A stretch of DNA of 64,000 nt from Thalassobius sp049116315. GTDB lineage: Bacteria; Pseudomonadota; Alphaproteobacteria; Rhodobacterales; Rhodobacteraceae. Shown here in pieces: positions 44,547-52,806 of the stretch. Every line of letters starts with the position of its first letter. Positions within the stretch are counted from its first letter, which is position 1. The notes under the pieces are model-generated. The model did not search any database, was not told the DNA's origin, and worked only from the letters and a program-made list of their open reading frames with translations. Location: NCBI GenBank assembly GCA_049116315.1, contig JAGDZD010000021.1, positions 9,645 to 73,644 of the forward strand, given 5' to 3'. Made by a program: the position numbers and the translations under genes.

Positions 44547-45394
44547 TATTCAGTCCCCAGGCTTTTCTTAATTGCGGCCAGCTCTTCTTCGTCGATGTCA
44601 TCCGCAGCGGTGTGGACCTCTGGCTCGAGGTTCCAGTCGGAAATCAAGTTGATGATGGCCTGTAGGGCGATCAAAACAACGATGATCAGGACCATCGGTT
44701 GCAGGGTCGCGGGGATGGGCGGATCAAAGGCGGTTCCGAACATCTCCCATTTGTAGAACTTGACGTAGAACACCTGTTTGTAGCTGCCATAGACCAAGAA
44801 GAAGGCAAAGACCGCCAGCAGGGTCACCGAGATCACATCAAAGATTTTCTGCAAGATCCGTGGGGCCATATCGTAGAGCAGGAAGATGCGGATGTGACAG
44901 CGTTGCTGCATCGCATAAAGACCCGAGCACAGGAACACAAAACCCGCCAACCATAGGGTCATTTCATTGGCCCAAAGTGTCGGGCGTTCCACGGCGTAGC
45001 GCAGGAACACTTCGTACAGCATGATCGAGGTCATCGAGAGGATCATCATCATGGTGATGCGACCAATGAAGATTGAGCCACGGTCCATGCGACGCCAGTT
45101 CTTATACTCCATATGCGCGATGCGAATGGTGCGTGTGCCGATGTAGAACACAACCGGCAGCAAAACCAACGCCAGAATATCCAAGATATCTGACTTGCCG
45201 CCAAACAGACCGGGCAGGTTCGGGGTGACGTCTTTGCGCGCGTGCAGTGCGCTCATCTGATCAAACAGACTTTCATTGGCTGGTGGAATGAAATCCAAGA
45301 TGTACGCAGGCGTATGCCAGATGGCCCACCCCGCACAAAAGAGAAAGGCAAATGGCACCAGCCATTCGACCAAGCTTCCAGATTTTTCGTTCAC
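44546..45394 (-). CDS. TRAP transporter small permease (DctQ family)
   Basis: 282 aa inner-membrane protein, longer than typical DctQ proteins (about 170 aa) because of an extra N-terminal part with two helices and a periplasmic stretch (residues 1-95). The DctQ core spans about 105-240 (LYEVFLRYAVERPTLWANEMTLWL), with a C-terminal acidic tail. It overlaps DctM by one base and lies 17 nt after the galactarolactone-cycloisomerase-like gene. Large DctQ and DctM together mark an atypical TRAP subfamily. Confidence 0.88.
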   Translation of the reverse strand: MNEKSGSLVEWLVPFAFLFCAGWAIWHTPAYILDFIPPANESLFDQMSALHARKDVTPNLPGLFGGKSDILDILALVLLPVVFYIGTRTIRIAHMEYKNWRRMDRGSIFIGRITMMMILSMTSIMLYEVFLRYAVERPTLWANEMTLWLAGFVFLCSGLYAMQQRCHIRIFLLYDMAPRILQKIFDVISVTLLAVFAFFLVYGSYKQVFYVKFYKWEMFGTAFDPPIPATLQPMVLIIVVLIALQAIINLISDWNLEPEVHTAADDIDEEELAAIKKSLGTE

Positions 45395-45411
45395 GATCTA
45401 TCCCCCCCGAT

Positions 45412-46578
45412 TCAATCGATTCTGTAGTGGTTAATGACGTCGCGATCCGGTGTAACGCCCAGTCCGGGCCCGGTCGGTATCGCAACTTTTCCGTTGTTGG
45501 TTTTGACCTGCTCTTGGATGTTCAAAGGTGTTTCCAGCAGGGTATCGCGGAATTTGTTATCCGTCGTGTCAAATTCCAACATAGGTTCTGATGGGTAGAG
45601 CCCGCCGGGCAAAGGTGGCATGGCTGCCAGCAATTGCAGGTTGGTTGCCACCGCAACCGCCGAGCCCCAAACATGGTTGATCACAGGTGTGAAATGCGCG
45701 TGGCACAGGGCCAATACGCGCAGGTATTCGGTGACGCCGCCAAGGGCGCAGACTTCGGGCTGCGCGATATCAAGGCCGCGGTTTTCCAAGATCGACCGCC
45801 AACCCCAGCGGGTGAATTCGGCCTCGCCGCCCGAAATGTTGATCTTCAGCCCGGCGCGCAATTCGCGGTAGCCATCAAGATCTTCGGGGGCGACGGGTTC
45901 TTCGAACCAATAGGCGCCCAACTCTTCGAGGGCGCGCCCGACATAAAACGCATCCGATGTTGTGTAGCAGTGGTTGGCGTCGACCATGAATTCAAAATCA
46001 TCGCCAATGCCCTGACGCACGGAGTGCGCCAGCTTTACGTCGTCGCGCGGGCCAAGGCCCACTTTCATCTTGGTGGCGACAAACCCCATGTCTTTGATCT
46101 GCGCGGCTTCATCCACAAACCGGGCCGCCAGATTGGCCGCCGGTTCCGGGCGCAGCATCATGCCATATCCATAGACCGCAATCTCGTTGCGAAAGGCGCC
46201 GCCAATCATCTTATGCAGCGGCAGGTTGGCAACCTTGCCGGCAATGTCCCACAGCGCGATATCTACACCAGACAAGGCTTGCAGCGGCATGCCCTTTTGT
46301 CCGTGGTCCCGCAGGAGATTATAAACCTTGTGCCAGATCACGTCGCGATCCAGCGGATCCATCCCAAGGATCATCGGTTGAATGACTTTTTCAACGATGC
46401 CCTTGTTGGCCAATGCCACAGGACCCGGCCCAAAACATTCGCCCCAACCGGTGATGCCCTCATCGGTTTCAACCTCGACCAGATGGGCCGAGCGTTTGGC
46501 GTAATATTGTTGAGAATATCCCAGCTGCTCTGGCAGATCATACTGCAAGACATGGCTGGTGATTTTAACAATTTTCAT
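45412..46578 (-). CDS. Enolase-superfamily enzyme, galactarolactone cycloisomerase-like
   Basis: 388 aa mandelate-racemase/muconate-lactonizing-type protein. The lid domain shows GWGECFGPGPVALANKG, the barrel has KMKVG (K-x-K base, about residue 165), metal ligands in MVDANHCY, FEEPVAPEDL and GGEAE, and HVWGS near 300 as the second-face His. The LRDHGQKGMPLQALSGVDIALWD segment and HVWG motif resemble Agrobacterium D-galactarolactone cycloisomerase. It sits between dctP and dctQ, so the TRAP system probably imports uronic or aldaric acids. The start at 46578 is used; a codon at 46596 is an alternative. A sugar-acid dehydratase is the other main option. Confidence 0.85.
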   Translation of the reverse strand: MKIVKITSHVLQYDLPEQLGYSQQYYAKRSAHLVEVETDEGITGWGECFGPGPVALANKGIVEKVIQPMILGMDPLDRDVIWHKVYNLLRDHGQKGMPLQALSGVDIALWDIAGKVANLPLHKMIGGAFRNEIAVYGYGMMLRPEPAANLAARFVDEAAQIKDMGFVATKMKVGLGPRDDVKLAHSVRQGIGDDFEFMVDANHCYTTSDAFYVGRALEELGAYWFEEPVAPEDLDGYRELRAGLKINISGGEAEFTRWGWRSILENRGLDIAQPEVCALGGVTEYLRVLALCHAHFTPVINHVWGSAVAVATNLQLLAAMPPLPGGLYPSEPMLEFDTTDNKFRDTLLETPLNIQEQVKTNNGKVAIPTGPGLGVTPDRDVINHYRID

Positions 46579-46606
46579 GGTGCGGGTCTTTGGCAAAAGT
46601 GGTGTG

Positions 46607-46641
46607 AAAAACGCGGCAGAGCGTGTCAGCCCTGCCGCGTT
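46607..46641 (-). terminator. Attenuator/terminator after dctP
   Basis: AACGCGGCAG (46610-46619) and CTGCCGCGTT (46632-46641) form a perfect 10-bp stem; in the leftward transcript it is followed by TTTTTC. It lies 26 nt after the dctP stop and before the cycloisomerase-like gene, so part of the transcription should stop here and favour binding-protein synthesis. Confidence 0.85.
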
Positions 46642-46667
46642 CCATCACAATTGAGGGAAACCTCAGC

Positions 46668-47690
46668 TTACTTCATCAGACCCATGTCGGTCAGGAAGTT
46701 GATGTGGCTTTCCAGCAAAGATTTTGCTTCTGGTGTTGTTGCGAATTCGGTCCAACCGGATTTCACAGCCGCACGATATTTCGCCAGCTCTTCTTCTGGC
46801 CATTCGTACAGGTTCACACCTTTGGCGCGCAGGTCTTTCGCAGTTGAAGCGTTTTTCACTTCGTTTGCTGTGGCGTTTTTCAGCGCCAGCGCTTGCATGC
46901 CAACTTTCAGGATTGCCTGATGCGCGGCGGGCATTGCGTCCCATGCGTCTTTGCGGCACGCCAAGTGGTCAGCTGGCATCGAGTGGAAGCCAGGATAGTT
47001 GGTGTGCTCGGCGATGTCATACAGACCCAGGCCAACGTTGTTGGTCAGGTTTGCAGCGTCCGCACCATCGATGATGCCTGTTTCCAGAGCGGTAAAGATT
47101 TCGTTGAAATCCATCACGATTGGCGATGCGCCCAGGTTTTTGAAGACCAAAGTCATCATGCCTGGAGGTGAGCGGAATTTCCAATCTTTGAAATCAGCAA
47201 CGCCTTGGATTGGGCGTGTTGAAGACAGCGATTCTGGGCCCGGGATCCACCAGCCGACAAATTCCATGCCGTGGCCGTTGTAGAGCTCGTTCACTTTCTC
47301 ATAGCCGCCACCGTGCAGCAACCAAGCCAGCTGCTGGTAGGGGTTGGTGTAACCACCGGCCAAGTCGCCCGCAAATTGGAACGCAGGGTTTTTACCGGTT
47401 TGGTAAGCACCACCCGTCATGTCGCAATCCAGAATGCCGGTTGCTGCTGCGTCAAATGTTTCGGCAGATTTCACAACCGCAGACGAATAGAACATTTCGA
47501 TCTGGATGTCGCCGCCGGACATGGCTGTCACGTCTTCGATGAATTCAGCCGCCAGCTGACCCGACAGGGTCTCTGGTGAGAAGTGCGTCTGAATGCGCAG
47601 CGATGTGGTTTCAGCAGAAGCCGAGAAGGCAGACGCCACAGAAAGCGCCGCAACCGAGGCTGCCATTGATAGTGATTTAACTAGTTTCAT
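46668..47690 (-). CDS. TRAP transporter solute-binding protein (DctP family)
   Basis: 340 aa periplasmic protein. The signal peptide is at 1-26 (MKLVKSLSMAASVAALSVA, cleavage after ASA before ETTSL). The DctP fold is seen in RIQTHFSPETLSGQLAAEFIED, GTALETG-type EIFTALETGIIDGADAANL (about 205) and YPGFHSMPADHLACRKDAWDAM. The start at 47690 is preceded by GGGAGGA; a longer in-frame reading crosses the promoter. This is the first gene of the operon, divergent from the GntR gene at 47863. Ligand is probably a sugar acid. Confidence 0.92.
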   Translation of the reverse strand: MKLVKSLSMAASVAALSVASAFSASAETTSLRIQTHFSPETLSGQLAAEFIEDVTAMSGGDIQIEMFYSSAVVKSAETFDAAATGILDCDMTGGAYQTGKNPAFQFAGDLAGGYTNPYQQLAWLLHGGGYEKVNELYNGHGMEFVGWWIPGPESLSSTRPIQGVADFKDWKFRSPPGMMTLVFKNLGASPIVMDFNEIFTALETGIIDGADAANLTNNVGLGLYDIAEHTNYPGFHSMPADHLACRKDAWDAMPAAHQAILKVGMQALALKNATANEVKNASTAKDLRAKGVNLYEWPEEELAKYRAAVKSGWTEFATTPEAKSLLESHINFLTDMGLMK

Positions 47691-47753
47691 TGTTTTCCTC
47701 CCAAGGTCCAAATGATCTGAACGAGTGTCATACTTTTTGACATTTATGATATT

Positions 47754-47764
47754 TGGTCTTACCA
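47754..47764. promoter_or_regulatory. GntR operator in the TRAP/GntR divergent promoter
   Basis: TGGTCTTACCA, matching the T-N-G-T-N3-A-C-N-A consensus of FadR-subfamily regulators, midway in the 172-bp region between dctP (47690) and the GntR gene (47863). It is the natural site for the adjacent regulator. Confidence 0.65.
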
Positions 47765-47862
47765 GACTAACGAGAGTTTTGGGTTCCGGCAAGAATTTAT
47801 TGTATCTAAATAAATTTCGTGATATCTGCCTAATTTCGAAATTTTTGTAGAAGTAGGGTGTC

Positions 47863-48525
47863 GTGGTGGCTGATAATACCGACCTATATACGGATCTGCG
47901 GGATCGGCTGGTGAACGGGGGTTTCAAGCCGAACCAGCGGCTTAGGGCGGATGAGCTGCGCAAAGATTACGGTGTTTCGGCCTCAAATATTCGCGAAGTT
48001 CTGTTTCGCCTGTCGACAGTTGGACTGGTGGATTTTCTGGAGCAAAAGGGATTTCGCACCCCCGAACGGTCGGATGCAACCCAGCACGACCTGACCCAAT
48101 TTCGAATTTATCTAGAGTGTCAGGGCGCCTGTTTGTCGATTCGCTTGGGCGGACTTGAGTGGGAAGCGCGGCTGAGCGCGGCGCATCACAAACTGTCTCA
48201 TATCGAGAATTACATCGAAGATAATGCCCCCAGCGTAGAGACATTGCGCCTGTGGACGACGGCTGAATTGAACTTTCATCAGACGTTGATTGATGCCTGC
48301 GAATTGGACAGTTTGAAGCAGACCCATGATGTTGTGTACCATCGGTTTCGCCAGCAGATGTTTATGAATGGCACCAATTTTTATCAGGAAAATGTCACGC
48401 AGCATCGTGAAATTCTAGAGGCAGTTCTCAAGAAAGATGAGCTGCTGACCTGTGATCTGATCCACATGCATTTGTCGCGAAATCTGCAAAAACCCTTGCC
48501 CAGGCCAATGGCGGCGATGCCCTAA
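47863..48525 (+). CDS. GntR/FadR-family transcriptional regulator
   Basis: 220 aa regulator. The N-terminal winged helix is at about residues 5-70 (DLRDRLVNGGFKPNQRLRA, GVSASNIREVLFRLSTVGLV) and a C-terminal FCD domain at about 80-210. It starts with GTG at 47863, preceded by GTAGG; a second GTG follows immediately. It is divergent from the TRAP operon with an operator-like site between them, so it probably controls uptake of the TRAP substrate. Its TAA stop overlaps the stop of the convergent dehydrogenase gene by 4 nt. Confidence 0.88.
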   Translation: MVADNTDLYTDLRDRLVNGGFKPNQRLRADELRKDYGVSASNIREVLFRLSTVGLVDFLEQKGFRTPERSDATQHDLTQFRIYLECQGACLSIRLGGLEWEARLSAAHHKLSHIENYIEDNAPSVETLRLWTTAELNFHQTLIDACELDSLKQTHDVVYHRFRQQMFMNGTNFYQENVTQHREILEAVLKKDELLTCDLIHMHLSRNLQKPLPRPMAAMP

Positions 48526-49406
48526 TCCAAGGGCAAATTGTTGCGATCTCTGAGCTCTTGGTAAAGCCCAGCGTGATCTTTGTTTCCACCTTCTAGCGCC
48601 TCAATATAGCGGGCATATCGGTCGCGAACGTGTTGTACCGTTGGGAGTTCAAGCGATTCGGCTTCGGTCAGGACGTTGTCCAAATCTTTGAGCTGAAGAT
48701 ACGACGGGCCACCGGGTTCAAAGTTGCGATCGCTCATGCGTTGGCCGTGCTGTTGCAGAATGGTGCTGTCAGCAAACCCACCCTTTAGCGCCTGACGCAC
48801 GGCGGCAGGATCGGCGCCGCGTTGTTCCAACAACAGCGTGGCTTCGGCCACAGCCGCAATGGTGATGGCCACGATCGATTGGTTGGCCAGTTTGGCCAAT
48901 TGGCCGGCCCCGGTTGGCCCCACAAGGGTTGGACGACCAAGGTCGCTGAGCACGGGGTGCGCCCGTTCGAAAGCGGTCGCTTCACCCCCAACCATGATGG
49001 CCAAGCTGGCCTGATCCGCCCCTTTCGAGCCGCCAGACACTGGCGCATCAAGAAAGCCCACCGCAACGGAGTCTAGGATTTGGAGCAGGTCTTTGGCTTC
49101 TTGTGGTTGGGTGCTGGACATATCAATCCACAGCGCGCCGGGCTTGAGCGCCTGTTGAACCGGGTCAGAGCTGGCCACCTGTGTGACGGCAGATCCGTCA
49201 GACAGAATCGAGATGATGATATCGGCGCCCGCAATTGCGTCATGCGCAGATTTGGCAAGACTGACCCCAAAGGCGCTTAGCCCGGCGGCTTTGCTGGCGC
49301 TGCGATTCCAGGCCGTCACAGGGCGACCACTTTGGGCCAAATTGCGGGCCATTGGATAGCCCATCAGGCCAGTGCCCAGAAAAGCGATTTTTGGGTTTTG
49401 TGTCAT
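48522..49406 (-). CDS. Beta-hydroxyacid dehydrogenase (3-hydroxyisobutyrate dehydrogenase family)
   Basis: 294 aa NAD(P)-dependent dehydrogenase from the ATG at 49406 (MTQNPK). Rossmann motif FLGTGLMGYPM (residues 9-19), DAPVSGGSKGADQASL near 120 with the canonical SGG substrate motif, and catalytic Lys in GAGQLAKLANQS (about 170). This copy keeps the standard motif that the paralogue at 40984 lacks. Its stop overlaps that of the GntR gene, and its promoter contains a long palindrome with a GntR-like core (49466-49490). Confidence 0.87.
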   Translation of the reverse strand: MTQNPKIAFLGTGLMGYPMARNLAQSGRPVTAWNRSASKAAGLSAFGVSLAKSAHDAIAGADIIISILSDGSAVTQVASSDPVQQALKPGALWIDMSSTQPQEAKDLLQILDSVAVGFLDAPVSGGSKGADQASLAIMVGGEATAFERAHPVLSDLGRPTLVGPTGAGQLAKLANQSIVAITIAAVAEATLLLEQRGADPAAVRQALKGGFADSTILQQHGQRMSDRNFEPGGPSYLQLKDLDNVLTEAESLELPTVQHVRDRYARYIEALEGGNKDHAGLYQELRDRNNLPLD

Positions 49407-49465
49407 ATGGAGCTTTCTGTGGCGCAGATTTTGGTTGAGTTGGGTGGGGTAGCAACGGGTTTCAT

Positions 49466-49490
49466 CGAGTTTTGGTAGGACCAAAACTCG
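49466..49490. promoter_or_regulatory. Long palindrome upstream of the hydroxyacid dehydrogenase gene
   Basis: CGAGTTTTGGT-AGG-ACCAAAACTCG: perfect 11-bp arms with a 3-nt centre, 60 bp upstream of the ATG at 49406. The core TGGTAGGACCA fits the GntR T-N-G-T-N3-A-C-N-A consensus, as does the site at 47754, so the regulator at 47863 may control both. Confidence 0.6.
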
Positions 49491-49565
49491 GGTGGTTGCT
49501 TATGGTGCACAGCCTTAGCTTTGTCGTGGTCAGACGGCGAAACTCATCGGGGCACATTGAACTTA

Positions 49566-49580
49566 ATTCATATTATGAAT
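49566..49580. promoter_or_regulatory. Palindrome ATTCATATTATGAAT
   Basis: Perfect 15-bp odd palindrome (7-bp arms, central T) in the AT-rich part of the intergenic region, about 310 bp upstream of the formylglycine-generating enzyme gene. Possible regulator site; binder unknown. Confidence 0.35.
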
Positions 49581-49889
49581 AAGTACACCGAGAGTGAGCG
49601 TTTGAAAAGACCTTCCTTTCGAGAATGCATACGGTTCTGTGTGCGCTGTTACTTGTGCCGCTACTAGAGGAGTTGAAATGGGCCCTGTCCAGAAAAATTT
49701 TTCGTTCGGGCGAGATTCACATGGGTTCGCACGACATGGAGTTCTCATAATCTGAATTATGTTAAATAGCAAAGCAAGAGACCCAGTATCGCGTCAAGTT
49801 GGGCGTGCGCTGGGAACCGCGAAACAGGAATGTTACACCGATATGGGGCCCTGTGCCCGGCATCGAAACCAACGTGTTGAGAGTACCCA

Positions 49890-50849
49890 ATGACACCAGA
49901 AGCCAAACAGTGTTGCCAACCTGCACGCACCGCCGGATCTGAGGGACCCTCCAGCGCACCGGCGCTGGCCCTGTCAGAGCTGGGCCCCGCCGCGTTGAAA
50001 GAGGCGGCGGTGGAGATCCCAGGCGGCAAAGCCTTGGTTGGCACCAAGGATGTGGGCATTCCCGACGATGGCGAAGGCCCGCAACGCAGGGTGCGTGTTG
50101 CCCGGTTTCGCATGGGGCGCACAACGGTGACGAACGCCGAGTTTGCCGCCTTTGTTGCGGCCACGGGTTATGTCACCGAAGCAGAGGTGTTTGGCTGGTC
50201 TTTTGTGTTCTGGTCTGAAGTGCCCAAAGCGGTCGGTGACACCCGCGCAGTGGTCGGCACCGAGTGGTGGCGCCAAGTTGAGGGCGCGAACTGGCGTGAT
50301 ATCAACGGTCCGAACACCCAGAAAGACGTCTATTTTGCGGACCACCCGGTTGTGCAGGTGTCGTGGAATGATGCGCAGGCTTATGCTGCTTGGGCGGGGG
50401 GACGTTTGGCAAGCGAAGCCGAATGGGAACATGCGGCGCGCGGCGGTCTGGGAGATGTCACCTTTCCGTGGGGCGAAGCGGAGCCCAACGATCACGACAC
50501 ATTTCCTTGCAACATCTGGCAAGGACGCTTTCCAGACCAGAATTCAAATGCAGATGGCTATGCCACAACGGCCCCTGCGCAGTCTTTCGCGCCAAATGGC
50601 TATGGGCTGTACAACATGGCTGGAAACGTCTGGGAGTGGACCCAAGAACCGTTTTCGATCCGCTCGCTTAAGCGCAACGTCAAACAGCGGTTGTCGGGGA
50701 TGAAGGGCTATAAACTGTCCAAGGGTGGCTCGTTCCTGTGCCACAAAAGCTATTGCTATCGGTATCGTATTGCGGCGCGCTCGGGCACCTCGCCTGACAG
50801 CACAACCACCCATCAAGGGTTCCGCATGGTCTGGCCGGATAAACCTTGA
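49890..50849 (+). CDS. Formylglycine-generating enzyme (sulfatase-modifying factor)
   Basis: 319 aa copper-dependent aerobic FGE (SUMF1 family, PF03781). It converts the Cys of the C-x-P/A-x-R motif in type I sulfatases into formylglycine. The domain spans about residues 40-315: EIPGGKALVGT, TVTNAEFAAFV, PVVQVSWNDAQAYAAWAG, RLASEAEWEHAARGG, MAGNVWEWTQEP. The active-site segment GGSFLCHKSYCYRYR carries C284 and C289, the exact Cys-x4-Cys spacing of active FGEs (human C336/C341). Both Cys-type sulfatases in this window are potential clients. It is a monocistronic gene facing the OsmC gene, 43 nt away. Confidence 0.93.
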   Translation: MTPEAKQCCQPARTAGSEGPSSAPALALSELGPAALKEAAVEIPGGKALVGTKDVGIPDDGEGPQRRVRVARFRMGRTTVTNAEFAAFVAATGYVTEAEVFGWSFVFWSEVPKAVGDTRAVVGTEWWRQVEGANWRDINGPNTQKDVYFADHPVVQVSWNDAQAYAAWAGGRLASEAEWEHAARGGLGDVTFPWGEAEPNDHDTFPCNIWQGRFPDQNSNADGYATTAPAQSFAPNGYGLYNMAGNVWEWTQEPFSIRSLKRNVKQRLSGMKGYKLSKGGSFLCHKSYCYRYRIAARSGTSPDSTTTHQGFRMVWPDKP

Positions 50850-50892
50850 TCCAGATGGGTCTGGGCCAGACCGAAGTCCAGCCCAGAGGGGA

Positions 50893-51348
50893 TCACATCC
50901 GTTCCCAGGTCTCGACGATATCACAACCCGCGCGGCGCAAGAGCACAGAGACAGGGCATTTTTCGGCCACCATATTGGCAAGGGCGGTGATCTGCGCGTC
51001 TGTGGCATCTGTGTCGATGCGCACTTTCAATTCGATCACCGGGAAGGGTGTGCCAATCTCGGCTTTGCCAAAGACGCCGCGCGTGTCGAAGTGACCGACA
51101 ACGTCAAAGGTCATGTCGCGAATTTTCATTTTCAGCAAACCGGCGGCATAGTTGCCGATCACATTGGTGCACCCAAGAAACGATGACAGCATGGTTTCCA
51201 GCGGCGTGGCAAAGAGATCGGTGCCGCCCCGTTCGGTTGGTTCATCGGTGGTGACGACATGTCCGCGGGCCACCATTTCGGTGCGCGCAGCGGAGACGGT
51301 GTGGCCTGTTACATCAATCTTGAACAGGTCTGGCATGACTGTGGCCAT
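50893..51348 (-). CDS. OsmC/Ohr-family protein
   Basis: 151 aa OsmC-like peroxiredoxin or redox protein. Conserved cysteines are in SFLGCTNVIGNYA (about residue 67) and LLRRAGCDIVETW (about 143), the two-cysteine pattern of the family that reduces organic hydroperoxides. The start at 51348 is preceded by AAAGGGG. It lies just upstream of the livF end, in the same direction as the Liv operon, but 14 nt after livF ends, so it may be its last gene. Confidence 0.85.
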   Translation of the reverse strand: MATVMPDLFKIDVTGHTVSAARTEMVARGHVVTTDEPTERGGTDLFATPLETMLSSFLGCTNVIGNYAAGLLKMKIRDMTFDVVGHFDTRGVFGKAEIGTPFPVIELKVRIDTDATDAQITALANMVAEKCPVSVLLRRAGCDIVETWERM

Positions 51349-51362
51349 GAATAACCCCTTTG

Positions 51363-52067
51363 TTAAACGGTGAGATAGCGCTTGATCAGATCCGGTTCCG
51401 CCCGCAGGTCTGCGGGGGTGCCGTGATATTTCACTTCGCCTTTTTCGAGGATGTAGACCCGGTCACTGAGATCGAGCACAAAATTCAGGTTCTGTTCGGC
51501 AAGCACCAAGGACAGACCGCGTGACTTGAGCGCAGAGATTTGCTCTTTCAGCTTGTCCACCACCAGTGGCGCCAATCCCTCGGAAGGTTCATCCAGCAAC
51601 AAGATGTCTGGGTTGCCCATCAGCGAGCGGGCGATGGTCAGCATTTGTTGCTGGCCCCCCGAGAGAAATCCACCTTTGCGATCGCCAAAGGTTTTGAGTT
51701 CGGGAAACAGCTCATAGACTTGGGTTTCATCCCATTCGTTGTCTTTGCCCCGAGAGCGGCGCGCAATGTCGAGGTTTTCCCAAACGGTGAGTTCGGGGAA
51801 CACGCGGCGGTCTTCGGGGACAAACCCCACACCAAGGCGCGCGATGTCATAGGGCGCCATGCCGGCAACGTCTTGCCCGCGCCACTTCACGCTGCCTTTG
51901 GTGGGGGGCGTCAGCCCGTTGATTGAGCGCATGGTGGTGCTTTTGCCCACACCATTGCGCCCCAACAGGCCAACGCATTCGCCATCTTCGACCTTGATAT
52001 CGATGCCAAACAGGACTTCGGAAATGCCATAGGACGTGTGGATGCCGGATATATCAAGCAGCGTCAT
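51363..52067 (-). CDS. livF: Branched-chain-type ABC transporter ATPase LivF
   Basis: 234 aa ATPase. Walker A GRNGVGKST (about residues 34-42), signature LSGGQQQMLTIARSL, Walker B ILLLDEPSEGLAP, and the LivF-typical LVLAEQNLNFVLDLSDR. The start at 52067 (MTLLDIS) is used since GGGGAG is 7 nt upstream; the ATG at 52073 is too close to it. It overlaps livG by 14 nt. It is the last transport gene of the leftward Liv-type operon. The substrate may be an aromatic or sugar-derived acid rather than an amino acid (see neighbours). Confidence 0.9.
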   Translation of the reverse strand: MTLLDISGIHTSYGISEVLFGIDIKVEDGECVGLLGRNGVGKSTTMRSINGLTPPTKGSVKWRGQDVAGMAPYDIARLGVGFVPEDRRVFPELTVWENLDIARRSRGKDNEWDETQVYELFPELKTFGDRKGGFLSGGQQQMLTIARSLMGNPDILLLDEPSEGLAPLVVDKLKEQISALKSRGLSLVLAEQNLNFVLDLSDRVYILEKGEVKYHGTPADLRAEPDLIKRYLTV

Positions 52068-52803
52068 CTGCATGCTCCCCTAGGTAAATGCGTCGTACTT
52101 CGGCGTCGTTGCGCACCTCTTCGGGGCTGCCGGTGGCGATCATTTCGCCGTGGTGCAGCACCGAAAGCCTATCCGCGATGGAAAAGACGACGTTCATATC
52201 GTGTTCTGTAAACAGCAACGTGAGTTTGCGTTTCGAGGCGATGTCGGCAATCAAATCGATGGAATCGATGGTTTCTTGTGGGGACATGCCTGCGGTGGGT
52301 TCATCCAACAGCAACAGATCAGGTTCAGACGACAGGGCGATGGCCAGTTCAAGCTGCTTTTGCTTGCCATAGGACATCAGACCTGCGGTTTCGTTTTCCT
52401 CTGCACTGAGGTTCACCAGTTTCAACATCCGCGCTGTTTCTTCGCGAAACAGTCCCGCACCGGGGCGAAAGAGGTGAAACATCATGCCACGATCCGCGAT
52501 AAAGGCGACCTGCACGTTTTCGAACACCGTGAGTTTGGGATAGATGTTGATCCGCTGAAAGGAACGGGCGATGCCAAGGCGCACAATGCGGTTCGCAGAG
52601 TGCCCGGTGATCAGGCCCCCCTTGTAGTGCACCTTGCCAGCGGTTGGGTTCAGCTGACCCGTGATGCAGTTGAAGAACGTGGACTTCCCTGCCCCATTGG
52701 GGCCAAGGATGGCGTGTTTTTCACCCTCTTGAAGCGTCAGGTTGATCCCATTGAGCGCTTGGAACCCAGAGAAGTTCATACCGAGGTTTTCGATCTTAAG
52801 CAT
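52054..52803 (-). CDS. livG: Branched-chain-type ABC transporter ATPase LivG
   Basis: 249 aa ATPase. Walker A GPNGAGKST (about residues 35-43), the long LivG insertion region around residues 85-130 (RIVRLGIARSFQRINIYPKL), signature-region MSYGKQKQLELAIAL and Walker B LLLDEPTAGMSP. It starts 3 nt after the livM stop. It works with LivF as the heterodimeric motor. Confidence 0.92.
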   Translation of the reverse strand: MLKIENLGMNFSGFQALNGINLTLQEGEKHAILGPNGAGKSTFFNCITGQLNPTAGKVHYKGGLITGHSANRIVRLGIARSFQRINIYPKLTVFENVQVAFIADRGMMFHLFRPGAGLFREETARMLKLVNLSAEENETAGLMSYGKQKQLELAIALSSEPDLLLLDEPTAGMSPQETIDSIDLIADIASKRKLTLLFTEHDMNVVFSIADRLSVLHHGEMIATGSPEEVRNDAEVRRIYLGEHADDAA

Positions 52804-52806
52804 GTG

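Larger units (their letters stand above)
49407..49889. other. 483-bp intergenic region with several palindromes, no gene seen
   Basis: Divergent region between the hydroxyacid dehydrogenase and the formylglycine-generating enzyme gene. It contains the palindromes at 49466-49490 and 49566-49580, plus CATAAT-4-ATTATG at 49746-49761. Open frames of up to 135 codons here are in the opposite orientation to the real gene at 49890 or lack ribosome sites and recognisable domains. Confidence 0.6.

Noticed and set aside
45634..46920. Rightward 428-codon frame
   Set aside because: It is antisense to the cycloisomerase-like gene and crosses the terminator at 46607 and the end of dctP.
49466..49490. Palindrome as a Rho-independent terminator
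   Set aside because: It lies upstream of both divergent genes, has only a 3-nt centre and no T-run, so an operator is more likely.
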